A stretch of 64,000 nucleotides of DNA from Lewinella sp. LCG006 (lineage in GTDB: Bacteria; Bacteroidota; Bacteroidia; Chitinophagales; Saprospiraceae). Location: the NCBI RefSeq assembly GCF_040784935.1, contig NZ_CP160680.1, positions 4,248,501 through 4,312,500 on the forward strand. Reading direction: 5' to 3'. The notes below the pieces were generated by a model. That model ran no database searches and was not told the DNA's origin. It saw nothing but the letters and a program-made list of their open reading frames with translations. The translations under genes were made by a program, and so were the position numbers. This document shows, piece after piece, positions 43,548-52,622 of the stretch. The stretch's first letter is position 1. Each line of letters begins with the position of its first letter.

Positions 43548-45158
43548 TTAGTCAAATGTTACTGGTGGTCCAGGAATACGTGCTCCTGCTTTGTCTTGTT
43601 TGGCCGATGGTTGCAAATCCATCGTTTCTGCATCCAAACCGATGAAACTTAAGTCAATGTTTTTATAAGCCGCATTGGCTTTGTACTCCATGATGATTTC
43701 TTTAATATCATAATCAATATGGAGCGTATTTGAAGCGTCAATAAGTACCTTGCTATTGGCTGGAAGCTTTTTAAGACTTAGGAGGATACTGGCTTTGTTT
43801 AAAAACGATACGTCCTCGGCCAACTCCAAGTGGATAATGCCATCATCTTTACGTTTATCTTCCACAAAATAAGGTGCCTTATAATTATTAAGCAGGATAT
43901 AAAAGATGGCTATGACCATTCCGATACCAATTCCTACCAATAAGTCGGTGAATAGAATCGCAATAATAGTAACCATGAATGGTATAAATTGCTTTTGCCC
44001 CAGTTTGTACATTTCCTTGAACAAGGAAGGCTTCGCAAGTTTAAAACCTACCACAATAAGCACCGCTGCCAAGCTCGCCAGAGGGATCATGTTGAGCAGT
44101 TTGGGTATCGCCAATACACTCACCAGCAACATCAGCCCGTGAATAAAGGCTGCTGCTTTCGTTTTTCCCCCGGATTGGATATTTGCCGAACTACGAACAA
44201 TTACCTGGGTAACAGGGATACCTCCGATCAATCCACTTAAGAGATTACCAACGCCTTGTGCTTTTAGTTCTTGGTTGGTGGGCGTAAGTCGCTTATAGGG
44301 GTCGAGTTTGTCGGTAGCCTCTACGCTCAACAAGGTCTCAAGGCTGGCTACAATCGCAATGGTAATGGCCGTAATCCAGATCGCTGGATTGTTCCATTGA
44401 CTAAAATCAGGAAGCGTAAAGAGGCCAAGGAACTCGCTCCAGTCATTGGCTACGGGTAAGGTGACGAGGTGCTCTGGATCCAGGTTCCAGGAGGTATTGA
44501 TGAGTATCTGCTGGATAATAATTCCCATGGCAACGACCACCAAAGGCCCTTGAACGATCGTCGTGAACTTTAATCGCTTGATGAAAGGTTGTTGCCACAA
44601 GATCAAAACAGCTAAGGACAGAATACTGATCAATAAGGCTCCGGGGGTAATGGCGCTCAGCATGTGCTCGAGTGCGGTAAAGGTGTTCTCCCCATTAATT
44701 TGTTGAAAAGCATAATCACCTTCCGGATCACTATCGTAGCCGAAGGCGTGAGGAATCTGCTTCAGGATGATAATTAAACCAATCCCTGTAAGCATGCCTT
44801 TGATCACGGATGATGGAAAAAAGTAACCGATTACACCAGCCTTCGCAAAGCCTAGTAATAGCTGAAATACTCCAGCGATAACTACTGCCAACAAGAAAGG
44901 CTCATAACCTAGTGCCTGGATGGCTGTAAGGACAATCACCGCCAATCCAGCAGCAGGGCCGCTAACACCCAACGGTGAACCAGAGAGTAGTGCTACAACG
45001 GTACCACCAACGATTCCTGAAATAACGCCCGAAAAGAGAGGTGCTCCCGAGGCCAGGGCAATCCCTAGACAAAGAGGTACGGCAACAAGAAAAACTACTA
45101 ATCCGGCGGGGAAATCCGATTTTAGTTCTGAGAAAAATCCTTTGGGCTGTGATTCCAT
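43548..45158 (-). CDS. SulP-family anion transporter with C-terminal STAS domain
   Basis: A 536-residue inner-membrane protein. The N-terminus FPAGLVVFLVAVPLCLGIALASGAP (split over 16-40) and SPLGVSGPAAGLAVIVL are the SulP signature region; 11-14 membrane helices follow, including ETLLSVEATDKLDPYKR. The last 100 residues hold a short STAS domain (LAEDVSFLNKASILLSLKKLP, VLIDASN). SulP proteins carry sulfate, bicarbonate or other anions; the substrate is not certain. No carbonic anhydrase gene is adjacent, but a sulfate or bicarbonate role is likely. Its upstream region shares a 20-bp element with the ECF sigma gene. Confidence 0.92.
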   Translation of the reverse strand: MESQPKGFFSELKSDFPAGLVVFLVAVPLCLGIALASGAPLFSGVISGIVGGTVVALLSGSPLGVSGPAAGLAVIVLTAIQALGYEPFLLAVVIAGVFQLLLGFAKAGVIGYFFPSSVIKGMLTGIGLIIILKQIPHAFGYDSDPEGDYAFQQINGENTFTALEHMLSAITPGALLISILSLAVLILWQQPFIKRLKFTTIVQGPLVVVAMGIIIQQILINTSWNLDPEHLVTLPVANDWSEFLGLFTLPDFSQWNNPAIWITAITIAIVASLETLLSVEATDKLDPYKRLTPTNQELKAQGVGNLLSGLIGGIPVTQVIVRSSANIQSGGKTKAAAFIHGLMLLVSVLAIPKLLNMIPLASLAAVLIVVGFKLAKPSLFKEMYKLGQKQFIPFMVTIIAILFTDLLVGIGIGMVIAIFYILLNNYKAPYFVEDKRKDDGIIHLELAEDVSFLNKASILLSLKKLPANSKVLIDASNTLHIDYDIKEIIMEYKANAAYKNIDLSFIGLDAETMDLQPSAKQDKAGARIPGPPVTFD

Positions 45159-45220
45159 AAATATGCTATTTAGCTTTCTTTTTTTGACAAATGCTCCCGC
45201 CTTTCTAGGCCAGAGAATAG

Positions 45221-45240
45221 CAAATATAATAGTTTAGCTA
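45221..45240 (-). promoter_or_regulatory. Promoter element of the SulP gene, shared with the ECF sigma gene
   Basis: On the minus strand this reads TAGCTAAACTATTATATTTG; 17 of 20 bases equal the element at 45968-45987 upstream of the sigma factor gene. The right end TATATTTG fits the TAnnTTTG -7 consensus. It lies about 62 bp before the SulP start codon. Confidence 0.6.
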
Positions 45241-45312
45241 TTTGAAATGAAAAGTTCATTAGTATTTCTAATAGTTATCTTAGTTTATTTTTATACATAA
45301 CTATGGAGAAAG

Positions 45313-45345
45313 TAAAAAAATGCCTGCTAGAAATACTAGCAGGCT
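45313..45345 (-). terminator. Intrinsic terminator of the ECF sigma gene
   Basis: On the minus strand GCCTGCTAG and CTAGCAGGC (9-bp perfect arms, 45336-45344 and 45322-45330) around a 5-base loop are followed by a run of seven T within the next eight bases. It lies 60 bp after the sigma gene stop. Confidence 0.88.
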
Positions 45346-45404
45346 GGTTGTAGGTTGAAGTATTGGGGGACGGTGCATTGTATCTGCACTTTTACTAATT
45401 TTGC

Positions 45405-45935
45405 TTAGCTCAATAACTCCTTCAGATTGCTGCTTTGATACTGCCGTCTGATACTGTTCTTCAGTAATTTACGTGCCTGGTGAATTCTGCTTTTGATGGT
45501 GCCTAAGGGGAGCTCCATCTCGGCTGCAATTTCTTCGTATTTGTACCCGCGAAAGGCCATTAAAAAGGGCTTACTCAATCCTTCTTCCAGTTGATCCATT
45601 GTTTTCATCAACTCCTGCATGGTCACTTTACTTTCTCCAGCGTTATGGGTTGCGCTTGTTTGCGAAAAGGTTACGCCAGGAATTTGTAGATCGGCGATTT
45701 GCTGCTTGCGCTTGCGTTTACGCCATTCATTAATAAAGGTATTGCGCATGATGGTCATCATCCATGCTTGAAGGTTGGTCTTGGGTTGGTAAAGATGGCG
45801 ATAGCGCATGGCTTTGTAGACCGTATCCTGGTATAAATCCTCTGCATCGTTTTTATCACGGGTCAGTTGAAGGGCAAATGCTTGTAGATTTGGGGTATGT
45901 TCCTGAAAGAGCTGACCAAAGGTGCTAGTTGTCAT
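45405..45935 (-). CDS. ECF-type RNA polymerase sigma factor
   Basis: A 176-residue sigma-70 family protein with only the two core regions. Sigma2 (about 10-78) includes DAEDLYQDTVYKAMRYRHLY and NLQAWMMTIMRNTFINEWRK; sigma4 (about 112-165) includes KPFLMAFRGYKYEEIAAEME and LPLGTIKSRIHQARKLLK. No anti-sigma gene is adjacent in the window: downstream lies the terminator and then the SulP gene. The shared element upstream of both genes suggests that this factor may direct its own transcription and that of the transporter. Confidence 0.93.
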   Translation of the reverse strand: MTTSTFGQLFQEHTPNLQAFALQLTRDKNDAEDLYQDTVYKAMRYRHLYQPKTNLQAWMMTIMRNTFINEWRKRKRKQQIADLQIPGVTFSQTSATHNAGESKVTMQELMKTMDQLEEGLSKPFLMAFRGYKYEEIAAEMELPLGTIKSRIHQARKLLKNSIRRQYQSSNLKELLS

Positions 45936-45967
45936 AGGTTGATGATCTAATGAGTTGTATTCTTATG

Positions 45968-45987
45968 TAAATATAATAGTAAAGCTA
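45968..45987 (-). promoter_or_regulatory. Promoter element of the ECF sigma gene, shared with SulP
   Basis: On the minus strand it reads TAGCTTTACTATTATATTTA, 17 of 20 identical to the SulP element. It lies about 32 bp before the sigma factor start codon, a promoter-like distance. Confidence 0.6.
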
Positions 45988-46083
45988 TCATTATTGCAAA
46001 TAAAACTATTTAATTATTTTGATAAGTATTTTTTATGCACCTTTTCTGGGGGACGGTTGTTATTAGTACCGTATTACAAAAGA

Positions 46084-46102
46084 TAACCTCTTGAAGAGGT
46101 TA
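46084..46102. promoter_or_regulatory. Perfect 8-bp inverted repeat before the ABC gene
   Basis: TAACCTCT-TGA-AGAGGTTA ends 17 bp before the start codon of the ABC transporter gene. It may be an operator or a leader hairpin that affects translation of the secretion operon. Confidence 0.4.
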
Positions 46103-46119
46103 ATAATCCTTGTTATTCT

Positions 46120-47886
46120 ATGTCTCAGTTGAGTTCATTAAAGCGTTTTTTTAAATTGTTGGAACCCGACAAGAAGGATGTTTTCTACATTTATCTCTAT
46201 GCCATTTTTGGTGGTCTGCTCACCCTCACCTTACCATTAGGGGTACAAGCGGTCATCGGTTTGGTACAGGGAGGTGATGTTTCCTCTTCTCTGGTCATCC
46301 TGATTGCAGTGGTGACTTTAGGTACATTGTTTTCGGGGGTGCTGAAAATTATGCAGATTACCGTTGCGGAGACTCTACAACGGAGGGTATTTTCCAGATC
46401 GGCATTTGAGTTTGCCCTCCGTATTCCCAATTTGCGGATGGATGCCCTCCAACAAGACTATCCACCGGAGTTGGTGAATCGCTTTTTTGATACCCTTACG
46501 GTACAAAAAGGTTTACCCAAGATTTTAATGGATTTTTCAACGGGTATCGTGCAAATTATTTTTGGTTTGCTGCTTATCTCTTTCTACCACCCTTTTTTCG
46601 TGTTTTTTGGGATCAGTGTACTGGCTATCTTGTTCGTGTTACTCCGTTGGACAGGCCCCAAAGGACTGGATACCAGCCTTATCGAGAGTAAGTATAAATA
46701 CCAGGTAGCGCATTGGTTACAGGAGGTAGCTCGAACAATGGTTACCTTCAAGCTGGCCAGTGGTGCACGTCTGTCGCTCAGCAAGACCAATAGCCTCGTA
46801 GATGGTTATCTCACAGCTCGTGGCAATCACTTTCGGGTGCTTGTCAATCAGTATGGGTACATTGTCATATTCAAAACCTTAGTGACGGCTGTACTCTTAG
46901 CGCTGGGCGGAATGTTAGTGATTGATAACCAAATTACGATCGGACAATTTGTAGCGGCCGAAATTGTGGTATTATTGATTCTGGGTTCGGTGGAAAAAGT
47001 TATCCTCACCCTGGCCGATGTTTATGACTTGCTAACGGGTTTAGAAAAGATGGGCTACTTTACCGATATTCCTCTTGAACCTGACGAAGGGATGAGTTTT
47101 GAAAGAGTAGACACGGGTAAAGGCATGGAATTGGAGGTGCAGAACCTCAGTTTTCAATTCAGCGACAGTGATCAGCCTACGTTGTGCGACTTGAACTTCA
47201 AGGTGAAATCAGGAGAAAAAGTTTGTGTTGCGGGCTACAATGGCTCTGGGAAATCTACCCTGATCCAGGTGATCTCGGGATTGATGTTGAATTATAAAGG
47301 CACCATTAGTTATAACAATGCGCCCATGTTTAACTTCAATTTGCGGAGTTTACGCAGCTACATTGGTGACCATGGTAGCCAGGAAGATGTTTTTCAGGGT
47401 ACCCTTTGGGAGAACATCTGTCTTGGTCATGAAGATATTGACTTTCAACAAATCGTATGGGCAATCCGGCAAGTAGGCTTGGAAGATTACGTCAAGAGTT
47501 TACCCAAAGGCTACGATACCGTATTGCTACCCGGCGGCCGAAATCTGCCGCAAAGTGTGCGGACCAAAATATTATTAGCGCGTAGTGTAGTTTCCCAGCC
47601 ACGTTTGCTGGCGCTGGAAGAATTCCTCAATCGCCTCCAACCTAAGGAACGCGAACGGATGTCGGATATGCTGACGGATCGTAGTCAGCCTTGGACTTTG
47701 GTGGCAGTTTCCAATGACCCATTACTAGCCGCCCGCTGCGAAAGGATTATCTTGATGGAAAAAGGGCAGATCATCGCCGATGGAAACTACGAAAGCCTCC
47801 GAGATAATCCCCACTTTGAGCGCATCTTTCAAATGAGTACTCCCAACGGCCAGGCTATCCAGCCAAAATGGAAGGAAAAAAAATAA
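46120..47886 (+). CDS. ABC exporter (membrane plus ATPase domain) with degenerate ATPase motifs
   Basis: A 588-residue type I ABC half-transporter: membrane domain about 15-310 with six helices, ATPase 340-570. It has no C39 peptidase domain. Walker A is intact (GYNGSGKST, 372-380). The signature is LPQSV (476-480) where LSGGQ is expected; the Walker B aspartate is glutamate (LLALEEF, Glu500); and the H-loop histidine is asparagine (VSNDP, Asn532). The ATPase site is therefore probably weak or inactive, unless paired with another subunit. It is the first gene of an operon with the adaptor (3 bp gap) and channel (9 bp gap). A heteromeric or regulatory role together with the intact C39 exporter at 52776 is possible. 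Confidence 0.85.
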   Translation: MSQLSSLKRFFKLLEPDKKDVFYIYLYAIFGGLLTLTLPLGVQAVIGLVQGGDVSSSLVILIAVVTLGTLFSGVLKIMQITVAETLQRRVFSRSAFEFALRIPNLRMDALQQDYPPELVNRFFDTLTVQKGLPKILMDFSTGIVQIIFGLLLISFYHPFFVFFGISVLAILFVLLRWTGPKGLDTSLIESKYKYQVAHWLQEVARTMVTFKLASGARLSLSKTNSLVDGYLTARGNHFRVLVNQYGYIVIFKTLVTAVLLALGGMLVIDNQITIGQFVAAEIVVLLILGSVEKVILTLADVYDLLTGLEKMGYFTDIPLEPDEGMSFERVDTGKGMELEVQNLSFQFSDSDQPTLCDLNFKVKSGEKVCVAGYNGSGKSTLIQVISGLMLNYKGTISYNNAPMFNFNLRSLRSYIGDHGSQEDVFQGTLWENICLGHEDIDFQQIVWAIRQVGLEDYVKSLPKGYDTVLLPGGRNLPQSVRTKILLARSVVSQPRLLALEEFLNRLQPKERERMSDMLTDRSQPWTLVAVSNDPLLAARCERIILMEKGQIIADGNYESLRDNPHFERIFQMSTPNGQAIQPKWKEKK

Positions 47887-47889
47887 ATT

Positions 47890-49269
47890 ATGCTAAATAT
47901 ATCACCTCAGAATTCCGTTAGCCAGCGTTTACCAGAAGGCAATTGGACTTGCCTGGAGCGTAACCCTTTGCCTACAGGCAATCGGATGATGCGCAATTGG
48001 TTGTTGGCTCTTTTGGTCATTTTTGTTGTTCTATTGTTCTTGCCGTGGCAACAAAATATTCAGGCGAAAGGAAAAATGACAACCCTCGATCCCGGTGACC
48101 GCCCACAAACCATTCAGGCGACCATTCCCGGAAGGATTGATCAGTGGTTTGTACGGGAAGGGCAATTGGTGAAGAAAGGAGATACGATTGTTCACCTTTC
48201 GGAAATCAAAGTCGACTATTTTGATCCCGAACTGGTAGGCCGTACGACCAATCAGGTGCGGGCTAAAGAAGGCGCCATCGTCACTTACGAGCAAAAGGCT
48301 GGCGCGCTGGCCGAACAGATAGCAGCAATGCGTGCCGAATTGGTACTGAAAAGAGAGCAACTGGAAGCCAAAGTAAAGCAGGTCGAATTAAAGCTACAAA
48401 GTCAGGAGGCGGATCTGGAGCAGGCGAGGGTAGCGTATACTATCGCCCAACGACAATTGGCACGTACGGATACGCTTTTTCAGCAAGGCATCAAATCCAG
48501 AACGGATCTGGAAGACAAGCAACAAAAGATGCAAGAAAGCCAGGCCAAAGCCATTGCTGCTGAAAACAAAGTAGCGGAAAATCGGCAAGAATTGGAGGTT
48601 ACCCGCTTGGCATTGCGCAACATCATCAATGAGTACAACAACAAAATAGCCAAAGCGCAATCCGACCGTTTCAGTACTTTATCCGATCGTTATAGTGCGG
48701 AGGGAGAGTTGAATAAGATGCAAATCCAGGCGGAAAATTATGAGCAGCGTGCCCAGTTCTATTACATCATCGCTCCTCAGGATTGTTACATCACGCAGGT
48801 GGTGAAGCCTGGTATTGGAGAAACCGTCAAGGAGGGAGACCCTATCGTTACGATCATGCCCGCGAATTTTGATCTTGCCGTAGAAATGCACGTCCGCCCA
48901 ATGGATCTTCCGCTGGTGCGCCAAAATGCAGAGGTTCGCTTTGTTTTCGACGGTTGGCCAGCCATTGTGTTTTCGGGCTGGCCCGATCTTTCGGTCGGAA
49001 CCTATTCTGGTCGTATTGTAGCCATTGATAACAATATTGACAAAAATGGCCGCTACCGTCTACTGATCGCCCCTAATCCAGATGATCGCCCCTGGCCAGA
49101 AGCACTACGCCCGGGATCTGGCGTTCAAGGTATTGCCTTGCTGGGGCACGTTCAGGTCTGGTATGAGCTATGGCGGCAGTTGAATGGTTTTCCGCCCGAT
49201 TATTATGGGGTGGAGAAAAAAAGGGAAGAAGAGAAGGGGACGAAAGCACCTATTAAATCTTTAAAATAA
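47890..49269 (+). CDS. HlyD-type membrane fusion (adaptor) protein
   Basis: A 459-residue periplasmic adaptor of type I secretion. One membrane helix (about 35-53; LLALLVIFVVLLFLPW) is followed by a split biotinyl-lipoyl domain (IPGRIDQWFVREGQLVKKGD and YYIIAPQDCYITQVVKPGIG), a long coiled-coil hairpin (about 125-275), and a beta-barrel domain at the end. It bridges an ABC exporter in the inner membrane and a TolC-like channel. Gene order ABC-HlyD-TolC with gaps under 10 bp makes an operon certain in practice. Confidence 0.92.
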   Translation: MLNISPQNSVSQRLPEGNWTCLERNPLPTGNRMMRNWLLALLVIFVVLLFLPWQQNIQAKGKMTTLDPGDRPQTIQATIPGRIDQWFVREGQLVKKGDTIVHLSEIKVDYFDPELVGRTTNQVRAKEGAIVTYEQKAGALAEQIAAMRAELVLKREQLEAKVKQVELKLQSQEADLEQARVAYTIAQRQLARTDTLFQQGIKSRTDLEDKQQKMQESQAKAIAAENKVAENRQELEVTRLALRNIINEYNNKIAKAQSDRFSTLSDRYSAEGELNKMQIQAENYEQRAQFYYIIAPQDCYITQVVKPGIGETVKEGDPIVTIMPANFDLAVEMHVRPMDLPLVRQNAEVRFVFDGWPAIVFSGWPDLSVGTYSGRIVAIDNNIDKNGRYRLLIAPNPDDRPWPEALRPGSGVQGIALLGHVQVWYELWRQLNGFPPDYYGVEKKREEEKGTKAPIKSLK

Positions 49270-49278
49270 CGGAGGGGA

Positions 49279-50685
49279 ATGATAACATTGCGTTGTAGGA
49301 TTTTATGCTTGTTACTGGTCATTGGAGGAAGTTCTCTTATGGCACAGCAGGAAATTTTGAGTGCTGATTTGTTCTGGCAGCAAGTGAAAATCAATCATCC
49401 CGTTGCCCGACAGGCAGCACTTTTGCAAGAGCAAGCTGCACAAGAGTTGTTGTATGCCCGTGGTAGCTTTGACCCCAAGCTGTATGCTTCCCAAGAGGAG
49501 AAGGTCTTTGGCGGAAAGAATTATTACCGTTACGGCCAGGGAGGGGTGAAAATCCCCACTGCTTGGGGGATTGCCCTCAAGGCGGAATACGATTGGACAG
49601 ACCCCAACGGTGAATATCTCAACCCCGACCGAACCATTCCCCAGGGCGGACAGGCAATTGTTGGGCTTGAGGTTCCGCTTTTGCAAGGCCTCTTTTTTGA
49701 TGCCTCGCGCTCAGCCTGGCGGCAGGCTCAAATCGGCCAAGATCGCTACCAGGCAGTCGCGGATGAACTTCGTAATGAACTTTTTTTCGCAGCCAATAAG
49801 TCCTATTGGGATTGGTCATACGCCTATTATTCTAGAGAAGTGGCCATTTCTGCAAGGGATTATAGTTTTGAACGACTTGGGGGAATCCGCGAAAGCTTTC
49901 GGGCCGGTGATTATCCCGCTATTGATACGCTGGAAGCTTATTTACAATGGCAAAGCTGGGAGTTGGAAGTACAGGAAAAAGAGTTACAGCTTAACCATAC
50001 GATTGCCAAAATGCGGGCCCTTTTGTGGGAAGATGCCGGACGGCCAGAAGTATGGAACAAGGATTGGGTGCCGGAATCACCACAAGCTCCTCCTACTGCA
50101 CCAGACTATGGTGAATTGGAACAAGCCATTGCTGAGCACCCTAGTCTCACGGTTTACCGCTACCAAAAAGAACAGTTGGCCATAGAAAGACGCTGGAAAC
50201 AAGAACAGTTTAAACCAGAACTAACATTTAATTACAACTTCCTGGCCAACCAGTTTGATTTTAACCCAGAAGATACTGACGGGATCAGCAGTCTGGTCAA
50301 TGATAATTACAAGTGGGGCTTCACCTTTAGTCAACCACTGCTGTTGCGTAAGGAACGTGCGGGAGTGGCCCTGACGGATATCAAGATTGCCCAAACGGAT
50401 TGGAAACTCCAGCAAAAACAGCAAGATCTCACGACGAAACTAACTGCCTACTGGCAGGAGTGGGAAACTCGCCAACAACAGCTACAATTGTCACTGACGG
50501 TGGTGCAAAATTACCAAAGTCTGCTGGCTGCCGAAACGGCAAAGTTTGAAATCGGAGAAAGCTCCGTCTTCTTACTGAATTCGCGCCAGCAAAAGCTCTT
50601 GGAAGCACAACTCAAGCTGCTGAAAACACAAGCAGAGTTGCAGAAGACGGTGGTGGCGTTGTGGTATACGGCGGGACGGGGGTAG
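49279..50685 (+). CDS. TolC-family outer-membrane channel protein
   Basis: A 468-residue OMP. The start at 49279 follows a rare good ribosome-binding match (GGAGGGG). The signal peptide is about 1-21 (ILCLLLVIGGSSLMAQ). Two related halves of long helices and short barrel strands are visible, e.g. HPVARQAALLQEQAAQELLYA and HPSLTVYRYQKEQLAIERRW, as in TolC outer-membrane efflux proteins. It is the last gene of the ABC-adaptor-channel operon and is convergent with the S51 peptidase gene, whose stop codon lies only 8 bp away. Confidence 0.9.
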   Translation: MITLRCRILCLLLVIGGSSLMAQQEILSADLFWQQVKINHPVARQAALLQEQAAQELLYARGSFDPKLYASQEEKVFGGKNYYRYGQGGVKIPTAWGIALKAEYDWTDPNGEYLNPDRTIPQGGQAIVGLEVPLLQGLFFDASRSAWRQAQIGQDRYQAVADELRNELFFAANKSYWDWSYAYYSREVAISARDYSFERLGGIRESFRAGDYPAIDTLEAYLQWQSWELEVQEKELQLNHTIAKMRALLWEDAGRPEVWNKDWVPESPQAPPTAPDYGELEQAIAEHPSLTVYRYQKEQLAIERRWKQEQFKPELTFNYNFLANQFDFNPEDTDGISSLVNDNYKWGFTFSQPLLLRKERAGVALTDIKIAQTDWKLQQKQQDLTTKLTAYWQEWETRQQQLQLSLTVVQNYQSLLAAETAKFEIGESSVFLLNSRQQKLLEAQLKLLKTQAELQKTVVALWYTAGRG

Positions 50686-50693
50686 TAGGTGAA

Positions 50694-52004
50694 CTACCTC
50701 ACTACAATTTGTCGAATAGCCCGTTCTTCGCCATTAACGTACTCCAACAAATAAATGCCTGAGCTAAGGGCCGATAAGTCGAGGTTATCCGTGGTGCCGA
50801 TAACGGGCCAAGATCGCAAGAATTTCCCAGCTCCATCTAAAAGCCGAATAGTTCCTGCAGTAGAAGTGTACTTGTGGAGCCGAATGCGTACGTTACCATT
50901 ATTAGGATTAGGAAATACTTCAAAGCTCAGATTTGCATCAGGAGAAGAAGTACTCACCGGGGTACATCCTGGAGCGTCGGCCTCCGTGGCGTCAAATGAG
51001 CCAGCGGTTGCCGACCAGTCTTGCCAATTACCGCCTATACCTTCTGTCCAATTGTTGAGATCAAAACTGTACAAGCCGGTAGGGGTACCTTTTACGGCGT
51101 AAACTTTGAGGGCTTGCCCGCTTTGGTTCCAGCTCAAAGGTTGGCCGTTTACGCAATTCTCGGGCAGGTTGTTCATCACCTCACAGTTGGGGGCTATAAA
51201 GTAGGCATTGTCGTCAAAATCAGGGTAGGTGCCATAGATACTAGCCATCCCGTTTTCATCCACACAAATGGCAGTATATTCATCACAAGCAATCCCGTAG
51301 TAAGGAGTGTTGTAGTCTACGATAGCCCGTGCCAGAAAAACGGTGTGTCGCCCCTGGCGGTCGGGATTGTCGTAATGGGTATCAGTAATGACCTGATTGA
51401 GGTAAGGAACACGAATAAAGTCTTGGTTGCTGATAGCCACTTTACTGTCGTAAGGATTAGCCAGCGCAGTGGCACTGGTAACGGTGCCGTTTTGAGCTGT
51501 AAAGTACGCTCCGCCCAGGATGGCCATCCCCGCACTGGTGCCACCTATGGTGATATTTCGTTGTGCGATAGCCGTGTTGATCAAGTCTGCAACAGCAGTA
51601 TTTCTCCAATAGGAGACGTAATTGTATTGATCCCCCCCTGCGATCCAAATGGCCTCTGCTTTGGCTATACGGTCCAATACGTAAGGATCGGTAGCGGCCT
51701 GGGCATTGTTGAAAACAATACTTTCTACAGAATTAATGGACACACCCAGCGTGTTGAAAAAATAATCGTTGTAACCATCGCCACCCGATGCACGAATGAC
51801 GAGTACATCACCACCGTCAGCTCGCTGGAGAAACCAACGCATGGCGTTATCGTTTTCGGTAGCCCCTCCCATCAAGCAAACACCACCCATTGGGTTTGTG
51901 ACCGCATCCATGAGGTTTCCCGTAAAATAGGAGGTGTAATCTTCTTGAGCATTGAGCGTGCAAAACGCTAAGCCCAACAGGCCGAAGGCCAGAAGCTTTT
52001 TCAT
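50694..52004 (-). CDS. Secreted S51/cyanophycinase-like peptidase with T9SS sorting tail
   Basis: A 436-residue exported protein. Signal peptide MKKLLAFGLLGLAFCTLNAQ. The catalytic domain (about 35-275) resembles peptidase family S51: GGVCLMGGATENDNAM, AIWIAGGDQYNYV and the nucleophile elbow GGTSAGMAILG (serine nucleophile). S51 includes cyanophycinase and dipeptidase E. The last 80 residues (SFEVFPNPNNGNVRIRLHKY, LDLSALSSGIYLLEYVNGE) are a type A T9SS sorting domain. A cyanophycinase role, namely degrading the Asp-Arg polymer outside the cell, is possible but not shown. It stands inside the type I secretion cluster on the opposite strand. Confidence 0.85.
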   Translation of the reverse strand: MKKLLAFGLLGLAFCTLNAQEDYTSYFTGNLMDAVTNPMGGVCLMGGATENDNAMRWFLQRADGGDVLVIRASGGDGYNDYFFNTLGVSINSVESIVFNNAQAATDPYVLDRIAKAEAIWIAGGDQYNYVSYWRNTAVADLINTAIAQRNITIGGTSAGMAILGGAYFTAQNGTVTSATALANPYDSKVAISNQDFIRVPYLNQVITDTHYDNPDRQGRHTVFLARAIVDYNTPYYGIACDEYTAICVDENGMASIYGTYPDFDDNAYFIAPNCEVMNNLPENCVNGQPLSWNQSGQALKVYAVKGTPTGLYSFDLNNWTEGIGGNWQDWSATAGSFDATEADAPGCTPVSTSSPDANLSFEVFPNPNNGNVRIRLHKYTSTAGTIRLLDGAGKFLRSWPVIGTTDNLDLSALSSGIYLLEYVNGEERAIRQIVVR

Positions 52005-52127
52005 GAGTAAGTAGAAGTTGAATTGTTGTGTCGCGAAACCAATTTTCCTGTTAAGGGAAATACTTCTGCAAGGTCGGGGTTTTGTCTGGGATAAAAAAGT
52101 TAAAGTTAAGGCGTTGGCTTTGAGCTG

Positions 52128-52520
52128 TTATTTGTAGCCCACCATTTCTATTAAATAGGCACCATTGTAGCCCAGGTTTCTAAGCTTGTTCTGTAATTGT
52201 ATCGCTTGCGAACGACTGGTAAAGCTCTCCCTGGATTCTATGACCCATACTTCTTCGCAGGGCCGATAGCGAGCAATGAGGTCTTCGTGGAAAGGATATT
52301 CTCGGGGGTCCGTATTGCGTAATATGGCCACTTGCACTTTGTATTCAAGCGTAGGGGTGGTACTGAACTTTGGTAAGGAGGGGCGACTGTTGGCAGCACC
52401 ACCCTTGCTATAAGTCACAGGAAGCTGGTCACAGTAGGCCGGTCTTTCGTTTTGAGCAGAAAGTTCGAACGTCCAGCCAAATGAGATGGCTATTAATAAG
52501 CTGTAGATCAGATGTTTCAT
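52128..52520 (-). CDS. Secreted SPOR-like domain protein
   Basis: A 130-residue exported protein: signal peptide MKHLIYSLLIAISFGWTFELSAQ, a short linker, then about 75 residues with the SPOR-type pattern (YKVQVAILRNTDPREYPFHE, VIESRESFTSRSQAIQLQNK, LRNLGYNGAYLIEMVGYK). SPOR domains bind denuded peptidoglycan glycan strands, often at division sites. The assignment rests on the pattern and is moderate. It is divergent from the C39 exporter gene with 255 bp between them. Confidence 0.6.
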   Translation of the reverse strand: MKHLIYSLLIAISFGWTFELSAQNERPAYCDQLPVTYSKGGAANSRPSLPKFSTTPTLEYKVQVAILRNTDPREYPFHEDLIARYRPCEEVWVIESRESFTSRSQAIQLQNKLRNLGYNGAYLIEMVGYK

Positions 52521-52622
52521 GGTATAAAGAACTTGAAGTTGGTAGAAGAAAATACGGGAAACAAACTGCAGACTAATTGGACGATGTTTGGGTTTTGGGT
52601 CACCTTTTTATTTTATTGTCCT

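Noticed and set aside
45185-45193. Second FNR-type site upstream of SulP
   Set aside because: TGACAAATG equals the left half of the site at 42480-42493, but the right half-site is absent, so chance is the simpler explanation.
51021-51971. 316-codon plus-strand frame
   Set aside because: It is antisense to the S51 peptidase gene, which has a signal peptide, the GGTSAGM motif and a sorting domain; the antisense product shows nothing recognisable.
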